The position numbers and the translations under genes are program-made. Positions 1 through 10,139 of a stretch of DNA of 64,000 nucleotides are shown piece by piece. This DNA comes from Penium margaritaceum. Its lineage: Eukaryota > Streptophyta > Zygnematophyceae > Desmidiales > Peniaceae. Numbering within the stretch: position 1 is the first letter of the stretch; each line of letters begins with the position of its first letter. The notes under the pieces were generated by a model. It was not told the DNA's origin. It did not search any database and saw only the letters and a program-made list of their open reading frames with translations. The stretch lies in NCBI GenBank assembly GCA_023375785.1, contig SZWC01000089.1, positions 229,457 to 293,456 of the forward strand, in the 5' to 3' direction.

Positions 1-147
1 TTGTTCGCTAAGTGCCAGTATCCACCATTGGAGCTGATGGAACAGATAGAGAAGATGGAGCTGATGGAGCTAATGCGCGTTGCAAGACAAAGAGGGCAAG
101 AGAGGGCGCAGAAGCGTGCCTTACAACTAGTTAGTGTATACCTATAA
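1..147 (+). other. C-terminal tail of an unidentified ORF
   Basis: Frame 1 is open from the window edge to a TAA at 145-147, giving 48 codons. The peptide is rich in Glu, Leu, Met, Arg and Gln (repeats of the type ELMEQIEKMELMELM) and looks helical or coiled-coil. No motif is recognisable. It ends just before the family C repeat, so it may be the end of that repeat's internal coding region, but it could also be chance. Confidence 0.3.
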
Positions 148-149
148 TC

Positions 150-660
150 CTTCGTCAACCTTCCTGAGGCCACAATCTAGAAAACGGGTTCAGACACAAT
201 GGTTCTCGTCGCCCGCTTTTGGTATTGCAACCAAGAGATTATATCATCTTGGAGTCAAGATTCCATGCTGAGCAGATCATAAGAATCACTTTCTTGTACA
301 ATGTTCTTACCACCTGGTCACTTTTGCGCAAGGAGCAAATTCCAAGGGCTAAGACCAACCAATGCTTCTTTAGTGTCTGCCTCTGGTGGACAACTTTCTT
401 AGGAGTCTCAAAGGTAAGAACTGTACTCAATGACAGGCAAATAACAGGTTCTTATAGTCAAAAGCCAGCCTCTAGCCTAGACGCGCAGTGGCTCCTTGGA
501 TGAGCCACCTTGTAGGTAATTTGGATTGCGTCATCCCCCTACCTACATGGTCTTCCTTTGACTGCCAAGTGGCGCCAGCGACCAGGAAGGACCTTGGAAT
601 ACTCAAAGTTGTGTCTTAGAACCTTCTTGTCCCCCTTTTGATTATAAGGAAAATGAGTAA
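150..660 (-). repeat. Family C LTR-like unit, inverted copy 1
   Basis: Read on the minus strand, this stretch matches the units at 1110-1655 and 1656-2128. Shared blocks include GGCGCCACTTGGC, GGGGGATGACGCAATCC, a TATA-like ACTATAAGAACCTGT and a 3' block with GCAATACC and TTTTCTAG. It carries no coding frame. The layout (TATA-like box about midway, repeat of about 500 bp) suggests an LTR, but no primer-binding site or coding domain is linked to it, so the class is open. Confidence 0.6.
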
Positions 661-1112
661 CTGTCTACGTGATATGCTCCTTGTCCATGGCTGATATTTG
701 GGCAGGCACAGGATGGACTAGGCATCCACTGCTCCCTTGGACAAAGTCCCCTAAGTCTGGTCCAGATAGACAAGGCATGCACTGCTCCTTTGGAGCAAGT
801 CCCCTGGGTCAAATCTGGATAGTATAGCTAGCAAACACTACCTAGGACAACTCCTTGTGCCTTAGACATTCCACAGTTAGTCTCTGTGTTGACCTGATAT
901 GCTCCTTGTCAATGGTTGATATTTTGAACAGGCACAAGATGCACTAGGCATGCACTCCTCCCTTGGAGTAAGTCCCCTAAGTCTGGTCCACATAGACAAG
1001 GCATGCACTGCTCCTTTGGAGCAAGTCCCCTTGGTCTAACATGGATAGTATAGCTAGGAAATATAACCTAGGACAACTACTTGTGGCTTAGACGTTCCAG
1101 AGTTAGTCTCTA
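661..1112. repeat. Tandem doublet, period about 225 bp
   Basis: Two direct copies start at GATATGCTCCTTGTC (671 and 896). Each ends near AGTTAGTCTCT. Inside each copy is a smaller direct repeat of about 53 bp built on AGGCATGCACTGCTCC and CAAGTCCCC. The doublet lies exactly between the inverted family C units, so it may be the centre of a fold-back structure or the internal part of a small element. No coding frame. Confidence 0.65.
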
Positions 1113-1655
1113 AAGCGAGAGGTTACTTGGTCAAATCCACGCCCGGTGACTAATTTTCTTTGTGACTAAGAGGCAGATAGGAAGGTTCTAAGAGACATGT
1201 TAGAAAATTCCAAGGTCCTTCTTGGTGATTGGCGCCACTTGGCAGTCACAGGGAGCGCCACGTAGGCAGGGGGATGACGCAATCCACATTGCCCCCAAAG
1301 TGGCTCATCCAAAGAGCCACTACGTGCCTAGGCTAGAGGCTGGCTCTAGCACTATAAGAACCTGTCAGTAGCGTGACATTGAGTACACTTCTTACCTTTG
1401 AGACTCCTCACATAGTTGTCCACCAGAGCCAAACACTAAAGAGACATTGGTTTGTCTAAGCCCCAGGAGTCGCTCCTCGCGCAAAAGTGACGAGGTGCTA
1501 AGGACATAGTGCAAAGAATTGATTCCTATAAACTGCTCAGTCTGGAACCTTAGTTCTGAGGGTGATATCATCTTTTGGTTGCAATACCAAGAGCGGTTGG
1601 CGGGAACCATTGTGTCGCAACCCATTTTCTAGACCGTCGTCTCAGGTAGGTTGAA
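1110..1655 (+). repeat. Family C LTR-like unit, copy 2
   Basis: Direct-orientation copy of the family C unit. A TATA-like box lies at about 1353-1357, and the unit ends with GCAATACCAAGAGCGG, AACCATTGTGTCG, TTTTCTAG and CTCAGGTAGGTTG. It is followed directly by a third copy that starts GAACGAGAGGTCACTGGG. Confidence 0.6.
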
Positions 1656-2128
1656 ACTCTTGAACGAGAGGTCACTGGGTCAGATACCAACTCGGTGACT
1701 TTTTTTCTTTATGACCAAAAGGGGGATAGGAAGTTCTAAGAGACATCTAAGAACATTCCAAGGACCTTCCTAGTGGCTGGCACCACTTGGCGGTCACAAG
1801 GAGCGCCATGTAGGCAAGGGGGATGACGAAATCCAGATTGCCCCCAAAGTGACTCATCCAAGGAACCACTACGCGCCTAGGCTAGAGGCTGGCTCTAGGA
1901 CTATAAGAACCTGTCAATTGCCTGTCATTGAGTACAGTTCTTACCTCTAAGACTCCTCAAAGAGTTTTCCACCAGAGGCAGACACTAAAGAAGCATTGGT
2001 TTGTCTAAGCCCCTAGAGTTCACTCGCGCGAAAGTGACCAGGTGCTAAGGACGTAGTGTAAGGATGTGATTCCTATGAACTACTCAGTGTGGAAACTTGG
2101 CTCTCAGGTAGATATCATCTCTCAGCTG
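1656..2128 (+). repeat. Family C LTR-like unit, copy 3, split by A1
   Basis: Third copy, in tandem with copy 2. It breaks off at AGCTG (2124-2128) where copia element A1 begins. The last part of the unit reappears after A1 at 10064-10139 (GCAATACCAAGAGCGG through CTCAGGCAGGTTGG). This shows that A1 inserted into a pre-existing family C copy. Confidence 0.7.
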
Positions 2129-2794
2129 TGTTGGAACTTGAGGAGAGAGCGAGCCTTGGAGCAGCGAGCATGTGTGATTGGAAGGGCATCACTTGTCCTG
2201 AAGAATGGTTGTTCAATCACTCAAAATGATGGAGTACATATAGAGCTAGAGCTTGGGCAAGTCAGCCCTCTCACAAGCCACACCACTTAGCCATGGAGGC
2301 TAAGGCTCACACACTAGAGTCCATAATCTCACACAAGGGAGGAAATCAGCATAGCAATCAGGCTGACCACTCACACACAACCTAGAGAGCTAGAGAATGC
2401 TCTCATGGCACACTCCTAGTGGTCACATAACCCACAAATCCATGGAGAATCGCCATGTGTCCATGGCTAGCACACAAGGATCTCACCTCACCTAAAAAGT
2501 AAGGAGAGGTNAGGTCTTGACCCTGGACCTCTTGCCTTTTTCTTTTCTCAGGCTAAGGCATGGAGCCATCGCCCATGGTCACCCGGATATCGACGATCGA
2601 TGACCTCAGAAACTACGAAAATTCATATCTCCTAATCCGACCGTTGGATCGGCCTCAAACGTGGACCGTAGACATTTTGCCACCTGATCTTTCCAATGGT
2701 GAAGTCGGATTGACGATCGGAGCAGGCATCTGGTACTTTCCTGGAACTTGCTCCTGTGGACCTGAAACTGAGCCGGATGGCTCCTTTCCCAACA
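2129..2794 (-). repeat. Family A LTR, first (probably artefactual) copy of the A1 3' LTR
   Basis: Begins TGTTGGAACTTGAGG and ends TTTCCCAACA in plus-strand reading. About 82 bp present in the next copy are missing at a single n (2511). From 2208 on it repeats at 3477 with only two or three differences. Confidence 0.8.
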
Positions 2795-2813
2795 ATCTCC
2801 CACTTTGCGGCAG

Positions 2814-3185
2814 TCAGAGTGGGCTGAGTCCACATGCCTTCATGCAGAACTGCTGCTTCTCACGGGTCACTCGCTTGGTGCAAAAATCAGCGACTTGCTT
2901 ACTGGTTGGAGTAAACTCTAGCTTGATAGCACCCTCCTACACCATGTGCCTGATGAAATGATATGCGATGTCAATGTGCTTGGTGCGTGCATGGTGCTCA
3001 GGATTCTTGGCAAGTGCGATTGCGCTCTGGTTGTCGACGCGCACAGGAACTGGAACTGCTGCACTCCCACTCATCTCTGCCATGAGACGTTGGAGCCAAA
3101 CTGCTTCCTTGGCTCCAAAGCTGAGAGATACGTACTCAGCTTCTGTACTCGAGGTGGCCACGACCACCTGCCGCTTGCTGCACCA
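2814..3185 (-). pseudogene. pol: RNase H end of A1 pol, duplicate before the gap
   Basis: The minus strand encodes the copia RNase H tail, including ATSSTEAEY, RVDNQSAIALAKNPEHH and KHIDIAYHF. It ends at the stop codon at 2814-2816 next to the polypurine tract. It is essentially identical to 4165-4536, and the sequence runs into the N gap at 3186. It is most likely the unmerged end of a contig rather than a second gene copy. Confidence 0.75.
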
Positions 3186-3476
3186 NNNNNNNNNNNNNNN
3201 NNNNNNNNNNNNNNNNNNNNNNNNNNNNNNNNNNNNNNNNNNNNNNNNNNNNNNNNNNNNNNNNNNNNNNNNNNNNNNNNNNNNNNNNNNNNNNNNNNNN
3301 NNNNNNNNNNNNNNNNNNNNNNNNNNNNNNNNNNNNNNNNNNNNNNNNNNNNNNNNNNNNNNNNNNNNNNNNNNNNNNNNNNNNNNNNNNNNNNNNNNNN
3401 NNNNNNNNNNNNNNNNNNNNNNNNNNNNNNNNNNNNNNNNNNNNNNNNNNNNNNNNNNNNNNNNNNNNNNNNNNNN
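3186..3476. other. Assembly gap (291 N)
   Basis: Run of N. The bases after it (from 3477) repeat the sequence from 2208, so the gap joins two contigs that carry the same locus. Confidence 0.95.
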
Positions 3477-4145
3477 CTGAAGAATGGTTGTTCAATCACT
3501 CAAAATGATGGAGTACATATAGAGCTAGAGCTTGGGCAAGTCAGCCCTCTCACAAGCCACACCACTTAGCCATGGAGGCTAAGGCTCACACACTAGAGTC
3601 CATAATCTCACACAAGGGAGGAAATCAGCATAGCAATCAGGCTGACCACTCACACACAACCTAGAGAGCTAGAGAATGCTCTCATGGCACACTCCTAGTG
3701 GTCACATAACCCACAAATCCATGGAGAATCGCCATGTGTCCATGGCTAGCACACAATGATATCACCTCACCTAAAAAGTAAGGAGAGGTACCTTTATCCT
3801 AGTCAGCACACTCTGACAAGGCAATCCTAAGACCAAGGACCTTTTTGGATATTTCTCCCATCAGGTCTTGACCCTGGACCTCTTGCCTTTTTCTTTTCTC
3901 AGGCTAAGGCATGGAGCCATCGCCCATGGTCACCCGGATATCGACGATCGATGACCTCAGAAACTACGAAAATTCATATCTCCTAATCCGACCGTTGGAT
4001 CGGCCTCAAACGTGGACCGTAGACATTTTGCCACCTGATCTTTCCAATGGTGAAGTCGGATTGACGATCGGAGCAGGCATCTGGTACTTTCCTGGAACTT
4101 GCTCCTGTGGACCTGAAACTGAGCCGGATGGCTCCTTTCCCAACA
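3477..4145 (-). repeat. 3' LTR of A1 (start lost in the gap)
   Basis: Corresponds to the LTR from its 80th base to its end, CCCAACA at 4141-4145. The reverse complement of the polypurine tract follows (ATCTCCCACTTTGC, 4146-4159). Includes the U3 block AATCCGACCGTTGGATC near 3987 and the TATA region GGAGTACATATAGAG near 3510. Confidence 0.85.
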
Positions 4146-4164
4146 ATCTCCCACTTTGCNGCAG

Positions 4165-7100
4165 TCAGAGTGGGCTGAGTCCACATGCCTTCATGCAGAA
4201 CTGCTGCTTCTCACGGGTCACTCGCTTGGTGCAAAAATCAGCGACTTGCTTACTGGTTGGAGTAAACTCTAGCTTGATAGCACCCTCCTACACCATGTGC
4301 CTGATGAAATGATATGCGATGTCAATGTGCTTGGTGCGTGCATGGTGCTCAGGATTCTTGGCAAGTGCGATTGCGCTCTGGTTGTCGACGCGCACAGGAA
4401 CTGGAACTGCTGCACTCCCACTCATCTCTGCCATGAGACGTTGGAGCCAAACTGCTTCCTTGGCTCCAAAGCTAAGAGATACGTACTCTGCTTCTGTACT
4501 CGAGGTGGCCACGACCACCTGCCGCTTGCTGCACCAGCTGATGGCTCCACCATTCATGAGGAACACATATCCAGAGATGGACTCGGGTCCTCAAGGTTTG
4601 AAGCCCAATCTGCGTCTGTGTAGCTGATGATGCTGTTGTCATTGTTGTTGTACGTGATGCCGATGTTGATGGTTCCAGCAAGGTAGCGGAAGATCCGCTT
4701 CACTGCCTTCTGGTGCTCCGGTCCGGGATTAGATATGTGCTGGCTCACAGCGCTCACAGCCTGTGCGAGGTCCGGCCTGGTTGCCACCATCAGGTACATG
4801 AGACTGCCGACGGCGCTCTGGTACTTCTGCCGCTCAGCTGCATTTGCTTCTCCATTGAAGCTCACGAGGTAATGCCGTGTCTCCAGTGGCGTGCCGATGG
4901 GTTTTGCCTTTGCCATGCCAAACAGCTGCAAAACTTCCTTGATGTAGCGGCTCTGCTGCAGCGAGAGAGAGCGTGACTTCCGGTCACGCGTGATCTGGAT
5001 ACCGAGGAAGTATGATGCCTCCCCAAGATCAGACATCTGGAAGCGCTCCTGCATGGCTTCCTTCACCTCATGCAGTGCAGACATGCTGTTGGAAAGGAGG
5101 AGTATGTCATCCACATAGACAATGATGATGAGGATCTCATGCTCATGCTGCCGACGATACACGCTGTAGTCACACTCGCTGCGCTCAAACCCCATGCACT
5201 GTAACGCCGCATCCAACTTCTGGTTCTAAGCACGCGACGCTTGCTTGAGGCCGTACTGCGACTTCTGCAGCTTGCAGACCAGGTGCTCCTGGCCATCCAT
5301 GACGAACCCCTCCGGCTGCTCCATGTAGATCTCCTCCTCCAAGTCACCATTCGAGAATGCCGTCTTGACATCCATGTGGTGAACCTCAAAGTCCTCAGCT
5401 GCTGCATAAGAGAGGAGCGTGCGCACAGAGGCAAACTTTGCAACAGGGGCAAACGTTTCTGTGTAGTCGATGCCCTCCTGCTGAGAGTAGCCCTTGGCAA
5501 CCAGCCTTGCCTTGTACTTTTCCAGGTTACCATCTGCTCCCCGCTTCTTCTTGAAGACCCACTTGCACTTGATCACCTTACATCCAGGTGGACGCTCAGT
5601 CAGCTCCCACGTGCCGTTGTCCAGCTGCGACTGTATCTCCTGCTGCACGGCTTGCGTCCAATCTGCTGCATCCGGTGCAGCCATGGCCTCCTTGTATGAC
5701 GTTGGCTCATCTAAATCTGCTTCAACTGCGACGTTCATCTGTTCTGGTTTCTGCAGCATCCAAAAATGGCCGCGTTCACCAGGCTTGTAACGCACCCTAA
5801 GAGGGTACCTGCGACATGGTGCTGGAGCGTTAGCGGGCGGCTGGCGCGGTGCTGCCGGCACAACTTCTACTGCTGGTGGTGCTACATCTCCCTCCTCTGC
5901 TTCTGCCGATGAGGCTGCTGTATTTGCAACATCAGACATGGGAGAGTAGAGTGATTCTCCCACTGTCACAATAGAGGAAGGATCAGGAGAAGCTGGGTCA
6001 GGAAGAATTTATGCTCCCACTGTCTGGTCAGCTGTTGGTTCTGCTGCCTCTTCACACACGATGTTGGTGCCGATGACGTTGCTCTTGTTGAAGACGACAT
6101 CCCTAGAGATGATGACGTGGCCTGTATCCCTCTCGTAGAGGCAATACGCCTTGCTGGCCACGTCGTAGCCAATCATTAGCATCTGCGCACTCTTCGCGTT
6201 TCACTTTTGCTGCTTCTCCTTTGGCACGTGCATGTACGCCAAGCTGCCAAACGCGCGAAGATGACCCACGCTCGGCTTCTTGCCGAACCACGCCTCGTAG
6301 GGCGTCATCTGCTCCAGGGCCTTGGTTGGACTGCGGTTCTTGAAGTAGACCACAGTGCTCACGGCTTCAGCCCAAAAGTCGTAGGTCAGCTGGGCCGAGT
6401 GCAGCATGGAGCGCGCCGACTCAACAATGGTACGGTTGGCGCGTTTTGCTACCCCGTTCTGCTCCGGCGAGTACGGCGCGGTACACTGCGCCTTGATGCC
6501 ACCTGCTGCGAGGTAGTTATGGAACTCCTTGCTTACGTATTCTCCACCGCGATCGCTGCGCAGCGCCTTCATCTTCTTGCCAGTCTGGTTCTCCACCATG
6601 GCCTTGAACTCCTTGAACCTGTCAAAGCATTGGTCCTTGGAGGAAAGGAATTACACAGCAGTGTAACGGATGAAATCATCAATGAAGGTGAGAAAATACA
6701 TAGAGCCTCCAAAGCTCGAGGTCTGCATCGGTTCGCACAAGTCCGTGTGGACCAGCTCCAACACCCCTTTTGCACGCTCCCCTGCTCCAGAGAACGCCTC
6801 GCGATGCTGCTTCCCCTCCAAACAGCCGATACATAACTGCTGCTCAAAGTTAGAGATTGTAGGCAGGTCACACACTATCTGCTTTGCTTGAAGCTGCTGC
6901 AAGGCGCGCATGTCGATGTGGCCGTATCGCGCATGCCAGATCTCACCATCTGTCGCCTGCACCACTGCTGCAAGACTCTGCTCATGCGGGATCTTGGTTG
7001 CCCCCAACAGGCGGTACATGTCATCCTCCTTCACCGACTTGGCCAACTCCTCTCCTGTTTCCTTGTTGAGGATGTAGCCGTAATCATCGTAAAAAAGAAC

Positions 7101-7807
7101 GCGTAGTCCTGTGTTGGTGAGAGAGGACACCGAGAGAAGGTTGAACGCAGCATCAGGTACATACAGCACGCCATGGAAAACTCCCACCTCAATGCCACGC
7201 GGGGTCTCCAACCACATCTCCACAATCCCAATCCCCTCAGCATACACCACCTGATCATCACCCAAAGCAATCGGACGGGGGGGGAATGGAGAGCAGCTGC
7301 GTGAACCACTCCTTGTGGTGCGTCAGACTCTTGGTACACCCCGAGTCCTTGTACCACGCCAGATCCGCCTTTTCCTTCTGCGACATGTCAGACTTCGCCA
7401 TGAAGAGGCGGTCGCGCACCTCCTTGGCAACGTTCATGTTGCCAAAATGGCGCACGCCAGTCTGGTTCTGNACTCCCACTTCAATGCCACGCGGGGTCTC
7501 CAACCACATCTCCACAATCCCAATCCCCTCAGCATACACCACCTGATCATCACCCAAAGCAATCGGACGGGGGGGGAATGGAGAGCAGCTGCGTGAACCA
7601 CTCCTTGTGGTGCGTCAGACTCTTGGTACACCCCGAGTCCTTGTACCACGCCAGATCCGCCTTTTCCTTCTGCGACATGTCAGACTTCGCCATGAAGAGG
7701 CGGTCACGCACCTCGTTGGCAACATTCATGTTGCCAAAATGGCGCACGCCAGTCTGGTTCTGCTGCTGCTGCTACTGCTGGCGTTCCTGTGACTGCTGCT
7801 GCTGTTG
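4165..7807 (-). pseudogene. pol: A1 pol: protease, integrase, reverse transcriptase, RNase H (broken)
   Basis: Copia pol order is kept. The protease has KDSGCTKSLT. The integrase zinc region has HARYGH and CIGC, and the core has HTDLC, FIDDF and RSDRGGEY. The RT has YVDD at 5106-5117 and the RNase H has SSTEAEY. Lesions: a run of 8 G (7277-7284) where a frame-keeping copy has 7; TAA at 6651-6653 (for Tyr); TGA at 6201-6203 and TAG at 5226-5228 (both for Trp); a frameshift near 4570; TAG at 4288-4290 (for Gln). The third catalytic acid of integrase is also lost: Lys at 6444-6446 replaces the Glu of NGVAERANRT. The stop is at 4165-4167. Family function is reverse transcription and integration in virus-like particles; this copy cannot supply it. 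Confidence 0.88.
7180..7762. other. 291-bp direct duplication joined by one n at 7471
   Basis: 7180-7470 repeats at 7472-7762 with about four differences. The duplicated piece covers the protease region and the C8 homopolymer. No other family A copy here has this duplication, and the junction is a single n. An unmerged contig overlap is the simplest reading. Confidence 0.8.
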
Positions 7808-8689
7808 CTATGGAGATTGCTGCTTTTGCTGCTGCTGCTGTTGCTGCTCCTTCTGATCCCTCTTGAACTTGAAGCACTCTTTCTTGTAGTGCCCCTCTTT
7901 CTGGCAATAGTGGCACTTGCCCTTCTTCTTGCCTCTCTGTTGCCCGGACTGCTGCTGCTGCTGGTTGCGTGAGCCCATGGCCATGAAAGTTGCTTCACTC
8001 TTGTTGCCGCCATTGCGCTTTGCTGCATTTCGACGCAATTCCACCTGCACCAGGTGTGTGCAGATGAAGTCAAGGTCGAGAGTTGGCTGGCACTCCAGCG
8101 TCTCTCGCACCGTGTCGTAGCTGGTTGGGAGTCCCCTCAGCAAGAGGAGGATGAAGCGCGTCTCTTCCACAGGGTTGCCGGCCGCTCTCATCTGCTTCGC
8201 CAGCTCCTTTGCCCTGTCCAGATACGCCTCAATCCCTTCACCACCCTGCATTTTTAGTGCCATCATCTTTTCCTCCAAAAGCATGAGGAATGCAGGATCC
8301 TTGCTCTCATACTTCTTGCACAACGTGTCCCACCCCTCCTTTGCAGTAGCCTTGTCACTCACGTACTGAAGATGCGGGTTGGAGATGGTGTTAACAAGCA
8401 ACCTGTAGGCCTGCCTGTCTTTCTTCTTCCACTCCTCGTACGTCGCTGGTACAGCTGCAAAAGAACCCGCATCACCTGCACCCTTTTGCGGCGTCTTCCC
8501 CGCCACCGCCTGCGCTGCGGTGATGCCTTTTGCCTGTTGAACTGGAGCCGGCTCGTTGCCGCTCACCACCTCCCACAAACCCCTCTCCTCCAAAAGGAGG
8601 CGGGTACGGATCTTCCAAAACGTGAAGTTGGCGCGTCCCTCCAGCCTCTCCAAAGGCTGGGCTGCTGTCACAACGCCAGCTTCTGCCAT
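7808..8689 (-). pseudogene. gag: A1 gag (capsid and nucleocapsid part of the polyprotein)
   Basis: 293 codons from the ATG at 8687-8689. The N-terminus (MAEAGVV, then LERLEGRANFTFWKIR and LLLEERGLWEVV) is typical of the copia gag-polypeptide domain. A perfect CCHC zinc knuckle, CHYCQKEGHYKKEC, lies at about residues 259-272, followed by a poly-Gln linker. The frame ends at a TAG in that linker (Gln in the family) and continues in the same frame towards the protease. The start is supported by the same ATG context (CAAAATGGCA on the coding strand) in the other copies. Apart from the linker stop this is the best gag in the window. Confidence 0.85.
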
Positions 8690-9336
8690 TTTGAGCCTTG
8701 GTGATACTCAGCGCTGCCCTTGGATGGCGGCGCTACCCCTGCTTCTGCTGCTACTTCTCCCAGAAATCTGTCTGACAGCAAATGGACTGTAAGCGCCAGC
8801 AGATTGGGAATTATGAAAAACTCAGCCCACCACTGGAAAATTCAGCTCAAAACCTTTCAGATCGACCCATAAAACAGGGTCATAAACAGGGGATTTCAAA
8901 AGATATGCCCCCTTGAAAACAGGGTATGCTTCCGCTCCTACTCCAACTCAGACCAGCCAGTTTGTCAACGGCGTTTCTCCCAAACGAGTCAATGAAATGC
9001 AAATATTTTTGCACCAATGAAAAGCTTAGCAAAAATACTACAATTTGCATGTGCCACTTTTTAAAGTTGACAAAGAAACGAGAGAGTTATGGTCATCACA
9101 AGGCGACAGTCTTACTCATAGAGAAGAGTGTAGCACTGGCCGACCTCGTTTTGGGCATAACTCTCAATCCAACCGTTGGATCTTCGCGATCTTGGGCTCG
9201 TTGGAAAGCTTGTCTCTTGAACTTGAATATCCTGTGGTCAATTGTCAAATCCGGTGAAGGTTCCACCCCAACCCGTCCCTCTCAATGTGACGGCCTGTGC
9301 GGGCTGGAAGTGGCAGAACTTGGCTTTGATACCAAA
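8690..9336 (-). other. A1 untranslated leader
   Basis: About 650 bp between 5' LTR and gag with no coding frame of note. It contains the conserved block near 9163-9183 with AATCCAACCGTTGGATC, which resembles a block in the LTR U3 region, and a conserved stretch near 9070-9120 shared by all family A leaders. Confidence 0.7.
9322..9334 (-). promoter_or_regulatory. A1 primer-binding site
   Basis: The minus strand reads TGGTATCAAAGCC, two bases inside the 5' LTR. It matches the TGGTATCAGAGC form complementary to plant initiator Met-tRNA, with one change. Confidence 0.85.
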
Positions 9337-10063
9337 TGTTGGAACTTGAGGAGAGAGGGAGCCTTGGAGCAGCGAGCATGTGTGATTGGAAGGGCATCAC
9401 TTGTCCTGAAGAATGGTTGTTCAATCACTCAAAATGATGGAGTACATATAGAGCTAGAGCTTGGGCAAGTCAGCCTTCTCACAAGCCACACCACTTAGCC
9501 ATGGAGGCTAAGGCTCACACACTAGAGTCCATAATGTCTTACAAGGGAGGAAATCAGCCTGGCAATCAGGCTGACCACTCACACACGACCTAGAGAGCTA
9601 GAGAATGCTCTCATGTGGGTCACATAACCCACAAACCCATGGAGAATCGCCATGTGTCCATGGCTAGCACACAAGGATCTCACCTCACCCAAAAAGTAAG
9701 GAGAGGTACCTTTATCCTAGTCAGCACACTCTGACAAGGCAATCCTAAGACCAAGGACCTTTTTGGATATTTCTCCCATCAAGTATTGACTCTGGACCTC
9801 TTGCCTTTTCCTTTTCTCAGGCCAAGGCATGGAGCCATCGCCCATGGTCACCCGGATATCGACGATCGATGACCTCGGAAACTACGAAAATTCATATCTC
9901 CTAATCCGAATGTTGGACCGGCCTCAAACTTGGACCGTAGACATTTTGCCACCTGATCTTTCCAATGGTGAAGTCGGATTGACGATCAGAGCAGGCATCT
10001 AGTACTCTCCTGGAACTTGCTCCTGTGGACCTAAAACTGAGCCGGATGGCTCCTTTCCCAACA
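9337..10063 (-). repeat. 5' LTR of A1
   Basis: 727 bp, TGTTGGAACTTGAGG to TTTCCCAACA in plus-strand reading. The TATA-like element on the minus strand lies near 9445-9450. It differs from the 3' LTR by scattered substitutions and a small deletion near 9615. Confidence 0.9.
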
Positions 10064-10139
10064 AGCTGCAATACCAAGAGCGGTCGGCGGGAACCATTGT
10101 GTCGGAACCCATTTTCTAGACCATTGCCTCAGGCAGGTT
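10064..10139 (+). repeat. Distal end of family C copy 3
   Basis: Starts with the second AGCTG target duplication and continues the family C unit broken at 2128. It is joined at about 10140 to a family A pol fragment. Confidence 0.65.

Larger units (their letters stand above)
2129..10063 (-). mobile_element. A1: near-complete Ty1/copia retrotransposon (family A)
   Basis: Order on the minus strand: 5' LTR (9337-10063), primer-binding site, leader, gag, pol, polypurine tract, 3' LTR. A perfect 5-bp target duplication, AGCTG, flanks it at 2124-2128 and 10064-10068. The two LTRs differ by only a few percent by eye, so this is one of the youngest copies here. The 3' end is represented twice around the gap at 3186-3476, and a 291-bp stretch is doubled around the n at 7471. 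Both are probably assembly artefacts. The frame has several lesions, so A1 is non-autonomous as assembled. Confidence 0.9.

Noticed and set aside
2946-3569. Frames that run through the N gap
   Set aside because: They consist largely of unknown residues and have no meaning.
6207-6836. 209-codon plus-strand frame opposite A1 integrase, and the 349-codon frame at 39222-40271
   Set aside because: Both are antisense shadows of integrase; the true strand shows conserved catalytic motifs.
7740-7860. CTG/CAG repeat tract as a microsatellite or CRISPR-like array
   Set aside because: It encodes the poly-Gln linker of gag-pol, has no spacers and recurs in every copy at the same place.
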